A stretch of DNA of 64,000 nt from Halohasta litorea (GCF_024494645.1 NZ_JANHDJ010000002.1:1-64000), one strand, 5' to 3'. Numbered from the stretch's first letter, positions 8,565 through 17,757 are shown. The notes: generated by a model from the letters alone, not told the origin. A program made the numbers and translations.

Positions 8565-10660
8565 GCCCGTGGCAACCGACGACCTGTATGCGGTGTGCGG
8601 TCGGCTGCGGCCTTCGCCAGTGCGAGGACACCGAAACCGGTGGGCGTATCGAGGCCCGGGGGAACCCCGCCCATCCGACCAACAGCGGCGCGGACTGCGA
8701 GCGCGGGATTCGAGAGACCGTCAGCCCCGACGGCAGGCGGCTGACCGAACCGCTCGTCCGCCGCGGCGGGGACCTCCAGCCGACCGACTGGGATACCGCA
8801 CTCGGCGTTGTCACCATGCGGTTCATCGAGGCGCTCCGCGAGGAGACCGGCGGTGTCGCAGTGCTCGGCAGCGGCCAACAGACCAACGAGGCCGCCTATG
8901 CGCTGGGGAAGGTCGCCCGGGGCGGCTTCGGGACGCCGTACTACGATGCCAACACGGGGCTCTGTATGGCCTCGGCGGTCACCGCCTACGACCGAGCCTT
9001 CGGCGGTAACGCCCCACCGCCGACCTACGAGGACATCCCCGACGCGGAGACTCACCTCGTCTGGGGAGCCAATCCCGCAACCGCCCACCCCGTCCTCTAC
9101 GATTGGATCGCAGACAGTGCGAGCGGCGACGACAGCCAGCTGCTGGTCGTCGACCCGGTCGCAAGCGAAACCGCACAGGAAGCCGACAGCCACATCCAGC
9201 CCGACCCCGGCACCGATCTGGCGTTCGTCCGGGCGGTGATGGCGCAGGTCGTTACCGCCGGTGATGTCGATACCGACTTCGTCAATGCCCAGACGACTGG
9301 CTTCGAGCCAATGGTCGATTCGCTGCCCGACGTCGAACGGGCCGCCGAGACCGCTGGCGTGTCGGTCCAGGAGATCGAACGGATCGCGACGGCGCTCGCC
9401 GACCCCACGCTAATCTACTGGGGAATGGGTGTCAACCAGAGCGTCCAGGGGACGGCGACTGCCCGCGCGCTGATCGATCTCTGTCTGGCGACCGGCAACA
9501 TGGGGCCGGGCAGCGGTCCCTTTGCGCTCACGGGCCAGGCCAACTCGATGGGCAACCGCGTCTGTTCCGCAAAGGAAACCTGGCCCGGCCACCAACCGTT
9601 CGGGAGTTCCGACGTTCGCAAGGAGGTCGCCTCGACGTGGGGAGTGCCGTTCAGTCGGCTCCCGCGGGACCGCGGGGCGGGCTTCGTCACGATCGTCGAC
9701 CGGATCGCTCGCGGCGACATCGATGCCTGTTGGACGGTCGCCACCAATCCCGCGGCGGGGATGCCGGATGCCAGCCACGTCAAATCCGTCCTGGAAGACG
9801 TATTTTTGGTGGTCCAGGACTCCTTTTACTCGGATACCGTCGCGTGTGCGGATGTGGTGCTTCCGGCCGCGACGTGGGGCGAAACCGAGGGGACCACGAT
9901 GAACATGGAGCGGCGTGTCTCCAGAGTGACCGCAGCCACCGAGCCGCCGGAGGGGGTCCGCCAGGACCTCGACATCATCGCAGCCATCGGGAACCGGATC
10001 GAGCCCGACCTCTTCGGGACGCCGCCGCTCGATCCTGAGTCGGTGTTCGACGAACTCCGATCGCTAACCGCCGACACGACGGCCGATTTCTCGGGCATCT
10101 CCTACGGCCGACTGGCCGACGAGCTGGCGGTTCGCTGGCCCGCCCCCGACGCCGAAAGCGAGGGCGGCTACCAGTACTACGACGACGGCGAGTGGGCCTT
10201 CGACACCGAGTCGGGGCTGGCGGCGTTTTCGGCGGTTTCCCACGGCGGACTGGCCGAGCCGATCGACGACGCCTATCCGCTCACGCTGACCACGGGTCGA
10301 CAGGCCGACATCTACAACACCGGCGTCCGGAGCCAGTCGGCCGACGGCGATGGCCTCCCGACCGCCCGGATGCATTCGGAGACGATCGCCAACCGACTGT
10401 CGGCCTTCGAGCGGGGCCGGACCGTCATCGTCTCACGCCGTGGGGCCGTCATGGCCGCGGTCGAAACCGACGACGGGATTCCACCCGGCCTCATCTGGCT
10501 CCCGATCCACCATCCGGCAGTCAACCAACTCACGCTGCCGACCGTCGACCCCGAGTCCGACGAACCGAATTACAAACAGTGTGCGGTCGACCTCGAAGCA
10601 CCGACCGGAGCCGACCCGCCTGCCGAGCCCGATCCACACGCCGAATCTGTCGGTAGCTAA
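8561..10660 (+). CDS. nasA: Assimilatory nitrate reductase, molybdopterin-binding
   Basis: This 699-residue member of the bis-MGD oxidoreductase family reduces nitrate to nitrite in the cytoplasm. The N-terminal [4Fe-4S] ligands are Cys9, Cys12, Cys16 and Cys46. Molybdopterin-binding segments follow (TGLCMAS, LTGQANSMG, ATNPAAGMPD), and the C-terminal MopB domain includes LTLTTGRQADIYNTG. There is no Tat signal, as expected for the assimilatory enzyme. It is divergent from nirA and on the same strand as the transporter gene downstream. Electrons probably come from ferredoxin, because no flavoprotein subunit is nearby. Confidence 0.92.
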   Translation: MSPWQPTTCMRCAVGCGLRQCEDTETGGRIEARGNPAHPTNSGADCERGIRETVSPDGRRLTEPLVRRGGDLQPTDWDTALGVVTMRFIEALREETGGVAVLGSGQQTNEAAYALGKVARGGFGTPYYDANTGLCMASAVTAYDRAFGGNAPPPTYEDIPDAETHLVWGANPATAHPVLYDWIADSASGDDSQLLVVDPVASETAQEADSHIQPDPGTDLAFVRAVMAQVVTAGDVDTDFVNAQTTGFEPMVDSLPDVERAAETAGVSVQEIERIATALADPTLIYWGMGVNQSVQGTATARALIDLCLATGNMGPGSGPFALTGQANSMGNRVCSAKETWPGHQPFGSSDVRKEVASTWGVPFSRLPRDRGAGFVTIVDRIARGDIDACWTVATNPAAGMPDASHVKSVLEDVFLVVQDSFYSDTVACADVVLPAATWGETEGTTMNMERRVSRVTAATEPPEGVRQDLDIIAAIGNRIEPDLFGTPPLDPESVFDELRSLTADTTADFSGISYGRLADELAVRWPAPDAESEGGYQYYDDGEWAFDTESGLAAFSAVSHGGLAEPIDDAYPLTLTTGRQADIYNTGVRSQSADGDGLPTARMHSETIANRLSAFERGRTVIVSRRGAVMAAVETDDGIPPGLIWLPIHHPAVNQLTLPTVDPESDEPNYKQCAVDLEAPTGADPPAEPDPHAESVGS

Positions 10661-10959
10661 GTACGGTCGGCCGCCGACCCAACAACTGTTTCGGCTGCGC
10701 TAGTGGTTTGGGGCCTGTTTCTGATTGTCAACCGTTCCGTTCCAACCGAGATCGTACCGAAGCACGCGGCTACCAACATCTATAACGAATAATATTCGAT
10801 AAAATCGGCTGTATCAGCCCTCTGCTGTCGAACTTTTCGAGGAGTATTTTGCAGTATTTCATTTCTCACCGCCGCTTGTTGAATTCTATGTCTCCCTCTG
10901 ATCGAAACCACAGATAAGCTCTTACGAAGCCACTATCAACACATATGTCAAGCGTTTAG

Positions 10960-10967
10960 TTTATTAA
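10960..10967 (+). promoter_or_regulatory. TATA-like box of the narK transcript
   Basis: TTTATTAA stands in the AT-rich gap (10661-10990) between nasA and the transporter. Its centre is about 27 bases upstream of a GTG at 10991, the expected spacing for a leaderless start. The same gap holds an inverted repeat cgaat-aat-attcg near 10790. No other gene is visible in these 330 bases. Confidence 0.5.
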
Positions 10968-10990
10968 TCCCTCATATGCATGGTCAATAC

Positions 10991-11134
10991 GTGCTTGAAC
11001 CAATGATACAGACATTATCTGCGCAAACCGTGCAGGAATCACGTACCAATCCGTCCGTCGTGTTGTCGACCTCGAACCGGCCGTCTGAGCAGGCACACCG
11101 GGAAGAGACGGCCCAAGGGAGTGAGCTGGCATGA
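10991..11134 (+). CDS. Putative 47-residue ORF coupled to narK
   Basis: The frame runs from GTG 10991 (alternative ATGs at 10976 and 11003) to a TGA at 11132-11134 that overlaps the transporter ATG as ATGA. The product is hydrophilic, contains MIQTLSAQTVQESRTNPSVV and has no Cys. The TATA-like box at 10960 points to transcription starting at or just before this frame, so the ORF would be the first translated element on the narK mRNA. I know no family for it. Confidence 0.4.
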   Translation: MLEPMIQTLSAQTVQESRTNPSVVLSTSNRPSEQAHREETAQGSELA

Positions 11135-12468
11135 AAGACAAACACAAGACGTTGATCATGGCGACGATCATGTTCAACCTCGGTTTCGTCATCTGGTTTT
11201 CGTTCGCCCCGTTCACGGATGCGATCGCCGAGGAGTTCAGCCTCAGTGTCGCTGATCTCGGTATCGTCGCGAGTACAGCGATCATCGCCGTACCGCTGGG
11301 GCGGATCATCGTCGGACCGTTGACTGACAAAGTCGGTGCCCACGTCACAGGTGCGATCACGATGCTGCTGGTCGGCTCGTTTGCGATCCTCAGTGCGTTC
11401 GCCCAAAGCTATGAGGTGTTTACCGCCTCACGGATCGTCGCCTCGCTGGCGGGGATCACCTTCGTGATCGGCATCCAGCACGTCTCCGAGTGGTTCGAAG
11501 AGGAGGAACTCGGGACTGCAGAGGGGATCTACGCCGGGATCGGCAACGCGGGTGCGGGCCTCGGTGCCTACCTCACCCTGCCTCGGGTGTTCGGTGAGAA
11601 CTACGTCGACCCGATCTTCGGGGCGGGCTTCCTCGCCGTCTCCAGCAACTGGCGGGCGGCGTTCTTCTACACCGGCCTGCTGTCGGTGGTAGTCGGCATC
11701 GCCTACTACCTGTTTACCGAACCCGCCAAGAACAGAGCCAAACGCGAAGCGACACAGGCTGGGGTGAGCTTCGAGCAATGGAAGTTCATCGTCACCCGCT
11801 ACGGGGCGGTCGTCCTGTCTGTGGCCTACATCATGAGCTTCGGCCTCGAGTTAGCGATGAACGGCTGGCTCGGCACCTACTACCGCGAGGCGTTCGGTCA
11901 GGGCGATATCGTGATCGCCGCCACGTTCGCGGCGACGTTCTCGATCGCTGCTGGCCTGTTGCGGCCGATCGGCGGCTACGTGAGCGACGTGGTCCAGCGC
12001 AGAGAGACGAACATCCTGCCGTGGTTCGAAGGCCAGTACCGCAACCAGTGGACGTTCGTCACGCTCGTCTTCATCATGGTGATGATGTTCGCAATGACCG
12101 CCGCTGGACTCTCCGGCAACATCTACATCGCCGTCGTCACCGGCTTCTTTGTCGGGATGTCTTGTGCGTTCGCCGAAGGGGCGATTTTCGCTCAGGTTCC
12201 GGCGATGTTCCCCGACAACTCCGGTACGGTCGCCGGTATCGTCGGTGGGATCGGAACCACCGGCGGCGTCATCTACCCGCTGGCGTTTTCGGCAGCCTTC
12301 CTCCCGAACCTCCATGTCGGCTACGCCATCGTGGCGGTCTCAATGGTTCCGATCATCGCGCTGTCCGCCTGGGTCTTCCAGCCACATATCGCCGAACGCG
12401 CAAACGAGGCTGGCTGGATCGTCTCCGGCAAGCGACCCTCGAAAACAGGGATCACGAGCGACGACTAA
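11131..12468 (+). CDS. narK: MFS nitrate/nitrite transporter, NarK family
   Basis: The protein has 445 residues and about 12 membrane spans. It shows the NarK-type motifs: GRIIVGPLTDKVG in the first cytoplasmic loop and the glycine-rich nitrate signature GNAGAGLGAY; a second one in the C-terminal half reads GGIGTTGGVIYP. It would bring nitrate in, or exchange nitrate and nitrite, for the nitrate and nitrite reductases encoded next to it. Translation is probably coupled to the short ORF upstream through the ATGA overlap. Confidence 0.92.
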   Translation: MKDKHKTLIMATIMFNLGFVIWFSFAPFTDAIAEEFSLSVADLGIVASTAIIAVPLGRIIVGPLTDKVGAHVTGAITMLLVGSFAILSAFAQSYEVFTASRIVASLAGITFVIGIQHVSEWFEEEELGTAEGIYAGIGNAGAGLGAYLTLPRVFGENYVDPIFGAGFLAVSSNWRAAFFYTGLLSVVVGIAYYLFTEPAKNRAKREATQAGVSFEQWKFIVTRYGAVVLSVAYIMSFGLELAMNGWLGTYYREAFGQGDIVIAATFAATFSIAAGLLRPIGGYVSDVVQRRETNILPWFEGQYRNQWTFVTLVFIMVMMFAMTAAGLSGNIYIAVVTGFFVGMSCAFAEGAIFAQVPAMFPDNSGTVAGIVGGIGTTGGVIYPLAFSAAFLPNLHVGYAIVAVSMVPIIALSAWVFQPHIAERANEAGWIVSGKRPSKTGITSDD

Positions 12469-12504
12469 CCGGTGACGGAACCACTGTTTCGACTGCCATG
12501 ATCC

Positions 12505-12612
12505 ATGGAGATCGACTGTCGACGTTGTGGCTCGGACGGAGCTACACACCGACAGCCGACCGCGCCGTTTCGAGCGATTCAAGTAGCTGCTGGTGCTCAT
12601 CTCGGAGTATGA
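12505..12612 (+). CDS. Possible 35-residue CxxC protein overlapping rps8e start
   Basis: An ORF from ATG 12505 ends with a TGA that overlaps the S8e ATG (ATGA). It begins MEIDCRRCGSDGATH, so it has one CxxC-Gly knuckle of the sort seen in haloarchaeal small zinc-finger proteins, though a second knuckle is missing. This may be a leader peptide or chance. No clear promoter box was found for it. Confidence 0.25.
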   Translation: MEIDCRRCGSDGATHRQPTAPFRAIQVAAGAHLGV

Positions 12613-12980
12613 AAGATCAGGGACACTCCACGCGGAAGCGGACCGGCGGTCGGCTCAAGCACTTCAGCAAGAAGAAACGCCACCAGCTGGGCCGTGAGCC
12701 CGCCGAGACGACCGTCGACGAGCCACGACTCCAGTTCATCGACTCCCGTGGCAACGAGGACAAGCTTCGGGCGCTCTCGACCAACGTCGCCCAGCTCTCG
12801 GCGGACGGCGAGACGACCGAAGTCGAAATCGAGGACGTCGTCGAGAACCCCGCGAACGTCAACTACGTCCGCCGAAACATCATCACGAAGGGCGCAGTCA
12901 TCCAGACCAGCGAGGGGAAAGCCCGCGTGACCTCCCGTCCCGGCCAGGTCGGCCAGGTCAACGCCGTCTCGATCGAGTAA
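12609..12980 (+). CDS. rps8e: 30S ribosomal protein S8e
   Basis: The protein of 123 residues starts MKDQGHSTRKRTGGRLK and has the basic N-terminus and the TKGAVIQTSEGKARVTSRPG C-terminal strand of the archaeal S8e family. It binds 16S rRNA in the small subunit. Length is normal. It stands alone between the nitrate transporter and a Nif3-like gene, not in a ribosomal operon. Confidence 0.96.
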   Translation: MKDQGHSTRKRTGGRLKHFSKKKRHQLGREPAETTVDEPRLQFIDSRGNEDKLRALSTNVAQLSADGETTEVEIEDVVENPANVNYVRRNIITKGAVIQTSEGKARVTSRPGQVGQVNAVSIE

Positions 12981-13052
12981 CGCCCCTTTACTTTCGACTC
13001 GTAGCCACACTCAGTTCGTGGCTTACAAGCCGTTTGCCCCGTAGCCTTCGGT

Positions 13053-13817
13053 ATGGAACTCTCGACGTTCACCGCTCGGCTGGACGAAGAACTCGATACC
13101 GACGCCTACAGCGATGTCGACGCCAGTGCCAACGGCCTGCAGGTCGGCCCACCTACTCAGGAGATCGCACACGCCGCCTTCGCGGTCGACGCCGCCGAGG
13201 CAACGATCGAAGCCGCCGCCGAGTCGGATGCTGATGTGCTGGTCACCCACCACGGCCTCTCGTGGGGCGGCATCGAGCGCGTTACCGACCGGCAGTACCG
13301 CCGCATTGCGCCATTGATAACCAACGACATCGCACTCTACGTTTCGCACCTCCCGCTCGATGGCCACCAGCGACTGGGTAACGCCGCCGGAATCGCCGAG
13401 TTGCTGGGTCTCGTCGACACCGCGCCGTTCGGCTCGATGGGACCGGTGACGATCGGCCAGCAGGGGCGGCTGGCTGACCCCCGCACGATCGCCGACATCA
13501 CCACCCAACTCGAAAGCGAGCTGGAAGGCACCGACGCCGTCCAGCTGTTCGAGTTCGGGCCCGACGACGTCGAGACGGTGGCCATCGTCACCGGCAGCGG
13601 ATCGGACTGGCTCGACGAGGCCGTCGCGACCGACGCGGACCTCCTCATCACCGGAGAGGGCAAACAGAAAGTCTACCATCAGGCCCGCGAGGCCGGGCTC
13701 AACGTGATTCTGGCGGGCCACTACGCGACCGAAACGTTCGGCGTGCGGAGCGTGCAGTCGCTGGTCGAGGAGTGGGGACTGTCGACGAGCTACCACGCCC
13801 ATCCGACAGGACTGTAA
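13053..13817 (+). CDS. Nif3-like dinuclear metal centre protein
   Basis: This 254-residue protein belongs to the Nif3/YbgI family. Metal ligands are visible in VTHHGLSWGG (His-His), YVSHLPLDGH and the C-terminal GHYATETFGV. The family is widespread but its biochemical job is unsettled; GTP cyclohydrolase-like and hydrolase functions have been suggested. It is a single gene here, with the phototaxis pair following after about 80 bases. Confidence 0.9.
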   Translation: MELSTFTARLDEELDTDAYSDVDASANGLQVGPPTQEIAHAAFAVDAAEATIEAAAESDADVLVTHHGLSWGGIERVTDRQYRRIAPLITNDIALYVSHLPLDGHQRLGNAAGIAELLGLVDTAPFGSMGPVTIGQQGRLADPRTIADITTQLESELEGTDAVQLFEFGPDDVETVAIVTGSGSDWLDEAVATDADLLITGEGKQKVYHQAREAGLNVILAGHYATETFGVRSVQSLVEEWGLSTSYHAHPTGL

Positions 13818-13898
13818 CCCGACGGGAGACGACTCTCAGTGGTGATAACTGGGGGATGTGGTTTTATCAGTCATGATATCTAACTAGTCGCTATCACT

Positions 13899-15593
13899 AT
13901 GAGTACGGAGCAGTCATCAACCATCATCCGCGGCAGTTACGCGGCAAAGCTGACACTGTCGTTGCTCGGGGTCGCCGGTATCGTCGTCACCGCCGGGCTG
14001 TTCGTGCATATCGAGGCCGTCGGTGCGCTCGGTGCCGAAAGCGCGGCACTCGGATCGAACATTCTCGGGCTCATCCTCCTGACGGTCATCAGTCTCGCAC
14101 TGATCGGCGTCACGATCGGAAGCCAGACGATCATTTCGTTGCGACACCTCGCCGGGAAGGCCGACCGCATGGCCGACGGCGATCTGGACGTCGACCTCGA
14201 AACGAGTCGCCAAGACGAGATCGGCCAGCTCTACCGCTCGTTCGACTCGATGCGTCGCTCGCTGCGCCAGGAGATCGACGCCGCCGAGGAGGCCCAACGA
14301 CAGGCCGAAGAGGCGACGCAGGACGCCCAGGAGGCCCGCGACGAGATGGAGCGCCGGGCATCCCGAATCGAGCGGCAGGCCGAGAGCTACGAACGAACCA
14401 TGCGACAGGTCGCCAACGGCGATCTGACCCAGCGGGTCGATCCTAACGGCGAAAGCGAAGCCATGAATCAGGTCGGCGTCGCGTTCAACGAGATGCTCAA
14501 CGAACTCGAAGGGACCGTCGGCGAGGTCACGACGTTCGCCGATACGGTCGGTGAGGCTGCAACCGGCGTCGACAACCGTGCCGAGGAGCTCCAGCAGACC
14601 AGTGGCAGCGTCTCGGAGGCCGTCGAGGACATTTCCGACGGGGCCCACACCCAGACCGAGAACCTCCGCGAGGTCGCAAACGAGATGGACGGCCTCTCGT
14701 CGGGTGCCGAGGAGGTCGCCGCCACCGTCGAAACGGTCGCCAACACGACCGAGAACGCGACCGAGGCCGGAACCGAGGGCGAGGCCGCCGCCGCCGACGC
14801 GCTCGAACAGATGGCCGCCGTCGAGGAGACGACCGACGAGACGATGGAGGACATCGAGATGCTCGACGAGGAGATGACCGAGATCGGCGAGATCGCCGAC
14901 ATGATCAGCGAGATCGCCGAACAGACCAACCTGCTGGCCCTGAACGCCTCGATCGAGGCCGCCCGCGCGGGCGAGGAGGGTGCAGGCTTCGCGGTCGTCG
15001 CCGAGGAAGTCAAATCGCTGGCCGAGGAGACCAAAGAGGCCGCCAGCGAGATCGACGGGAAGATCCAGAGCGTCCAGGAGAAGACCGGCGATGCGGTCGC
15101 CGGAATGGACGAAACCACGATCCGGATCAGTCAGGGCGTCGAAACCGTCGAGGGCGCGATCGACCAGCTCAACAACGTCATCGAGTACGTCGAGGAGATC
15201 GACAGCAGTATGAGCGAGATCAACCAGACGACCGAAGACCAGGCTCGCGCTGCCGGCGCGGTCGTCGACATGATCGATGAGGTCGCCTCGATCAGCGAAC
15301 AGACGAGCAGTGCGGCCGACAACGTCACCGACACCACCGAACAGCAGCTCGAAAGCCTCCGGACGGTCGAACGCGAGGCCGCCGATCTCGGCGAGCAGGC
15401 CGAGAAGCTCATGGATCTCCTGGATCAGTTCGAGGTCGACACTGCCAACCGTTCGACCCGAGCCGGGAGTTCGACGGTCGGCAACGAGATCACGGTCGAC
15501 AGCTCGACGACCGGGAGTTCGATGGCAGCCACCGACGGCGGGAAGTACACCGACGACGATGACGGTGGTTTCCAGTTCGGTGATGATCGATGA
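13899..15593 (+). CDS. htrII: Sensory rhodopsin II transducer (HtrII-like methyl-accepting protein)
   Basis: This 564-residue transducer has two membrane helices (about residues 18-38 and 52-74) joined by a very short external loop, then a HAMP segment (DRMADGDLDVDLETSRQDEIG), a second HAMP-like part and a long coiled-coil signalling domain with the conserved hairpin tip (IAEQTNLLALNASIEAARAG). The short loop resembles the transducer of Natronomonas pharaonis rather than the large-loop H. salinarum HtrII. The Glu39 and Ser53 positions match contact residues Glu43 and Ser62 of that protein, while Ser65 replaces Asn74. Its stop overlaps the rhodopsin start as ATGA, so the two are made together and relay light signals to CheA. 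Confidence 0.9.
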   Translation: MSTEQSSTIIRGSYAAKLTLSLLGVAGIVVTAGLFVHIEAVGALGAESAALGSNILGLILLTVISLALIGVTIGSQTIISLRHLAGKADRMADGDLDVDLETSRQDEIGQLYRSFDSMRRSLRQEIDAAEEAQRQAEEATQDAQEARDEMERRASRIERQAESYERTMRQVANGDLTQRVDPNGESEAMNQVGVAFNEMLNELEGTVGEVTTFADTVGEAATGVDNRAEELQQTSGSVSEAVEDISDGAHTQTENLREVANEMDGLSSGAEEVAATVETVANTTENATEAGTEGEAAAADALEQMAAVEETTDETMEDIEMLDEEMTEIGEIADMISEIAEQTNLLALNASIEAARAGEEGAGFAVVAEEVKSLAEETKEAASEIDGKIQSVQEKTGDAVAGMDETTIRISQGVETVEGAIDQLNNVIEYVEEIDSSMSEINQTTEDQARAAGAVVDMIDEVASISEQTSSAADNVTDTTEQQLESLRTVEREAADLGEQAEKLMDLLDQFEVDTANRSTRAGSSTVGNEITVDSSTTGSSMAATDGGKYTDDDDGGFQFGDDR

Positions 15594-16324
15594 TACTGAC
15601 GGTCCAACAGTGGGCTGCGGTGGGTGCAGTTGCGCTGGCCGCCGGGACGCTCCCGTCGGTGTACTTCGCGCTCAACGAGCCCGAAAACCGGACCTACTAC
15701 GGAATCCTCGCAGCCATTACGGGGATCGCTGCGACCTCCTACACGCTGACCTCTCTGGGAATCGGGACGATCCCAGTCGACGGGGCAAGTTTCTACGTAC
15801 CACGTTACGTCGACTGGCTGTTGACGACGCCGCTGTTGATCCTTTATATGGCGTTGCTCTGTAAGCCGGGGAAACGGCTCTACGCGATGTTGATCGGCCT
15901 CGACGTCGCGTTGATCCTGCTGGGAACCGCAGCGATCTTCTCCAGCGGCGCGATCTCGTTGGTGCTGTTCGGCGCTGGCTGTGTGGCCTACCTCGCACTC
16001 GCCTATCTGCTCGTGGTCGCGCTCCCCGAGCAGGCGGCCTTCGAGACCGACCGCGTGGCGATGGTGTTTACCAAACTCCGCAACGTGACTGTCGTCCTCT
16101 GGACGATGTACCCCGTCGTCTGGCTGTTGGCACCGGTCGGCTTCGGACTCCTACAGGCCAACACCGAGATGTTGGTGATCGTCTACCTCGACATCATCAC
16201 GAAGGTCGGCTTCGCCGTCTTCGCACTGCTCGGTCGGGATGCCCTCAATCCGCTGCAAAACGAGGCACTGGCGATGGACGCCGGGGGCGAGGAGTCGACT
16301 GCCAACCCGAACCTCGCCGACTAA
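15590..16324 (+). CDS. sopII: Sensory rhodopsin II (phoborhodopsin-like)
   Basis: This 244-residue seven-helix protein binds retinal through Lys205 (LDIITKVGF). Asp75 is the counterion (RYVDWLLTTP). Tyr174 and Thr204, whose hydrogen bond is needed for signalling in NpSRII, are both present at the same numbers, as are Trp171, Tyr199 and Asp201. Differences from NpSRII as I recall it: Tyr86 for Phe, Asp105 for Asn and Gln189 for Thr. The position equivalent to SRI His166 is a Tyr, which argues against SRI. It is coupled to the upstream transducer and should mediate avoidance of blue-green light. Confidence 0.9.
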   Translation: MILTVQQWAAVGAVALAAGTLPSVYFALNEPENRTYYGILAAITGIAATSYTLTSLGIGTIPVDGASFYVPRYVDWLLTTPLLILYMALLCKPGKRLYAMLIGLDVALILLGTAAIFSSGAISLVLFGAGCVAYLALAYLLVVALPEQAAFETDRVAMVFTKLRNVTVVLWTMYPVVWLLAPVGFGLLQANTEMLVIVYLDIITKVGFAVFALLGRDALNPLQNEALAMDAGGEESTANPNLAD

Positions 16325-16353
16325 CCGCAACACGACTGCTCCGTACTCGCTTT

Positions 16354-17031
16354 TCAGCGCGTTTCCGTCCCGCCGTCAGTCGCCACATCCGACAGCAGCG
16401 GCGCGAAGGAGTCGACGCGATAATCACCGAGCACACACCGCCCTCGCCGCTGTGGTCCGTGGCGCTCGACGTGAATCCCGTCGAGGCCAGCGTTCCAAGC
16501 GGCTCCAATATCGCTTTCACCGTCACCCGCTAGCACGCCACGCTGGCCCGCGGTGACGCCCATTTGGCTCATCGCGTGGCTCACGGGCGCGGGATCGGGC
16601 TTCCACCCCAACTCTTCGGTACAGCAAACGACCGTATCGAACCAGTCGCCGATGTCGAGGTGGTCCAATACGGGCTGGGTCAGAAACTCCTGGCAGTGGG
16701 TCACGAGGCCGACCGGGACGTCTTGGCGTTCGATTTCGGCCATGAAGTCGACCGCGTCGGGGTGGAGATAGGTCGACTCCGCCCGGACGACCGGCCGTTC
16801 CTCGTCGTGGAAGATGGGCCAGAACTCCGCGGGGTCGATCCCCCACTGACGGAGTTGGGGGTCACGGGCACCACCCAACCCATGCCAGAGGATTTCGGCT
16901 TCCTGGTCGCTGAACTGGCGGCCGAGTCGATCGCCGACGCGGTCGAACACCTCGCGGGTGTAGGCCCACTCGGTGTCGATCAGCGTCCCGTCGAGATCGA
17001 ACAGCCAGAAATCGTACGCCTCTGTGACCAT
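16354..17031 (-). CDS. HAD-superfamily hydrolase (phosphoglycolate phosphatase-like)
   Basis: The protein of 225 residues has HAD motif I FDLDGTLIDTE near its N-terminus, motif II VGLVTHCQ, the lysine motif GWKPDPAP and motif III LAGDGESDIGAAWNAG. A helical cap lies between motifs I and II. It should remove phosphate from a small metabolite; phosphoglycolate or a sugar phosphate is likely but unproven. It is a single gene, convergent with the rhodopsin gene. Confidence 0.85.
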   Translation of the reverse strand: MVTEAYDFWLFDLDGTLIDTEWAYTREVFDRVGDRLGRQFSDQEAEILWHGLGGARDPQLRQWGIDPAEFWPIFHDEERPVVRAESTYLHPDAVDFMAEIERQDVPVGLVTHCQEFLTQPVLDHLDIGDWFDTVVCCTEELGWKPDPAPVSHAMSQMGVTAGQRGVLAGDGESDIGAAWNAGLDGIHVERHGPQRRGRCVLGDYRVDSFAPLLSDVATDGGTETR

Positions 17032-17100
17032 TGGACAGATAGTTACGTGACCTTGCTATATGTGTGTTACGGTGTAACAATCTGGCCGGTAGCTGAACAG

Positions 17101-17472
17101 TCAGGTGTTTCCGGACCGGACGTGGATCGAACTGCCGAGGTATTTGTGGAGCACCTCATCGACCGAGTCGGCGTTGAACTGTGCGAGATCGGCTGCGATC
17201 TCGCTTTCTAAATCATCGAGATACGACGGGTCGGTTTCGAGTTCGCTGAACGTGACCGAGTCGACCGGCACGCCGAGGTGGTCCTCGGCAACCGACCGAA
17301 AGTGACTCTCGTCGCCGACGTTACCACGCCAGAGGTTCTGCTGGAAGAACAGCCACCCCTCCTCGCCGGGGTCGGCAGCCGGTATCCGGAGGACGGTTTC
17401 GAACTCGTTGGGATCGACCCGAACCGCATCGGGATCAAGCCGGAACCGAACGCAGAACACGTAGGCGGCCAT
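17101..17472 (-). CDS. LWR-salt-like haloarchaeal protein
   Basis: This 123-residue soluble protein starts MAAYVFCVRFRLDPDAVRVD and carries the phrase NLWRGNVGDE, which resembles the haloarchaeal family named for an LWR motif. Its function is not known. It lies 15 bases downstream of the pterin dehydratase gene on the same strand, so the two may be cotranscribed. Confidence 0.65.
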   Translation of the reverse strand: MAAYVFCVRFRLDPDAVRVDPNEFETVLRIPAADPGEEGWLFFQQNLWRGNVGDESHFRSVAEDHLGVPVDSVTFSELETDPSYLDDLESEIAADLAQFNADSVDEVLHKYLGSSIHVRSGNT

Positions 17473-17487
17473 GGATACCCTTCGCTT

Positions 17488-17757
17488 TCAGTACTCGTCG
17501 TCGAACAGCTCGGCGAGTCGGATGTCGTCGTCAGTGATCCCACCGGCTTCGTGGCTTGTCAGCCGTACCTCGACGCTCCGGAAGCCGATGATCAACTCGG
17601 GGTGGTGGAACTCCTCGTCGGCGATTTCGGCGAGATCGCTCGCGAACGAAACACCGTTGAGATAGTCGTCGAACTCGTAGGTGCGGACGATTTCGTCGCC
17701 TTGGCGGTCCCACTCGTCGGGAAGCTGTGTGTCGACCTCGTCGTCAGTAAGGGTCAT
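17488..17757 (-). CDS. Pterin-4a-carbinolamine dehydratase
   Basis: The protein has 89 residues and the family motif in the form ADEEFHHPEL, which supplies the two catalytic His, plus the C-terminal strand RLTSHEAGGITDDD. It dehydrates 4a-hydroxytetrahydrobiopterin or a related pterin, usually to recycle the cofactor of an aromatic amino acid hydroxylase. No hydroxylase is in the window. Length is normal for the family. Confidence 0.88.
   Translation of the reverse strand: MTLTDDEVDTQLPDEWDRQGDEIVRTYEFDDYLNGVSFASDLAEIADEEFHHPELIIGFRSVEVRLTSHEAGGITDDDIRLAELFDDEY

Noticed and set aside
15590-16324. Reading as sensory rhodopsin I
   Set aside because: The SRI-specific His166 is a Tyr here, while Tyr174 and Thr204 of SRII are kept, and the transducer has the short-loop HtrII form.
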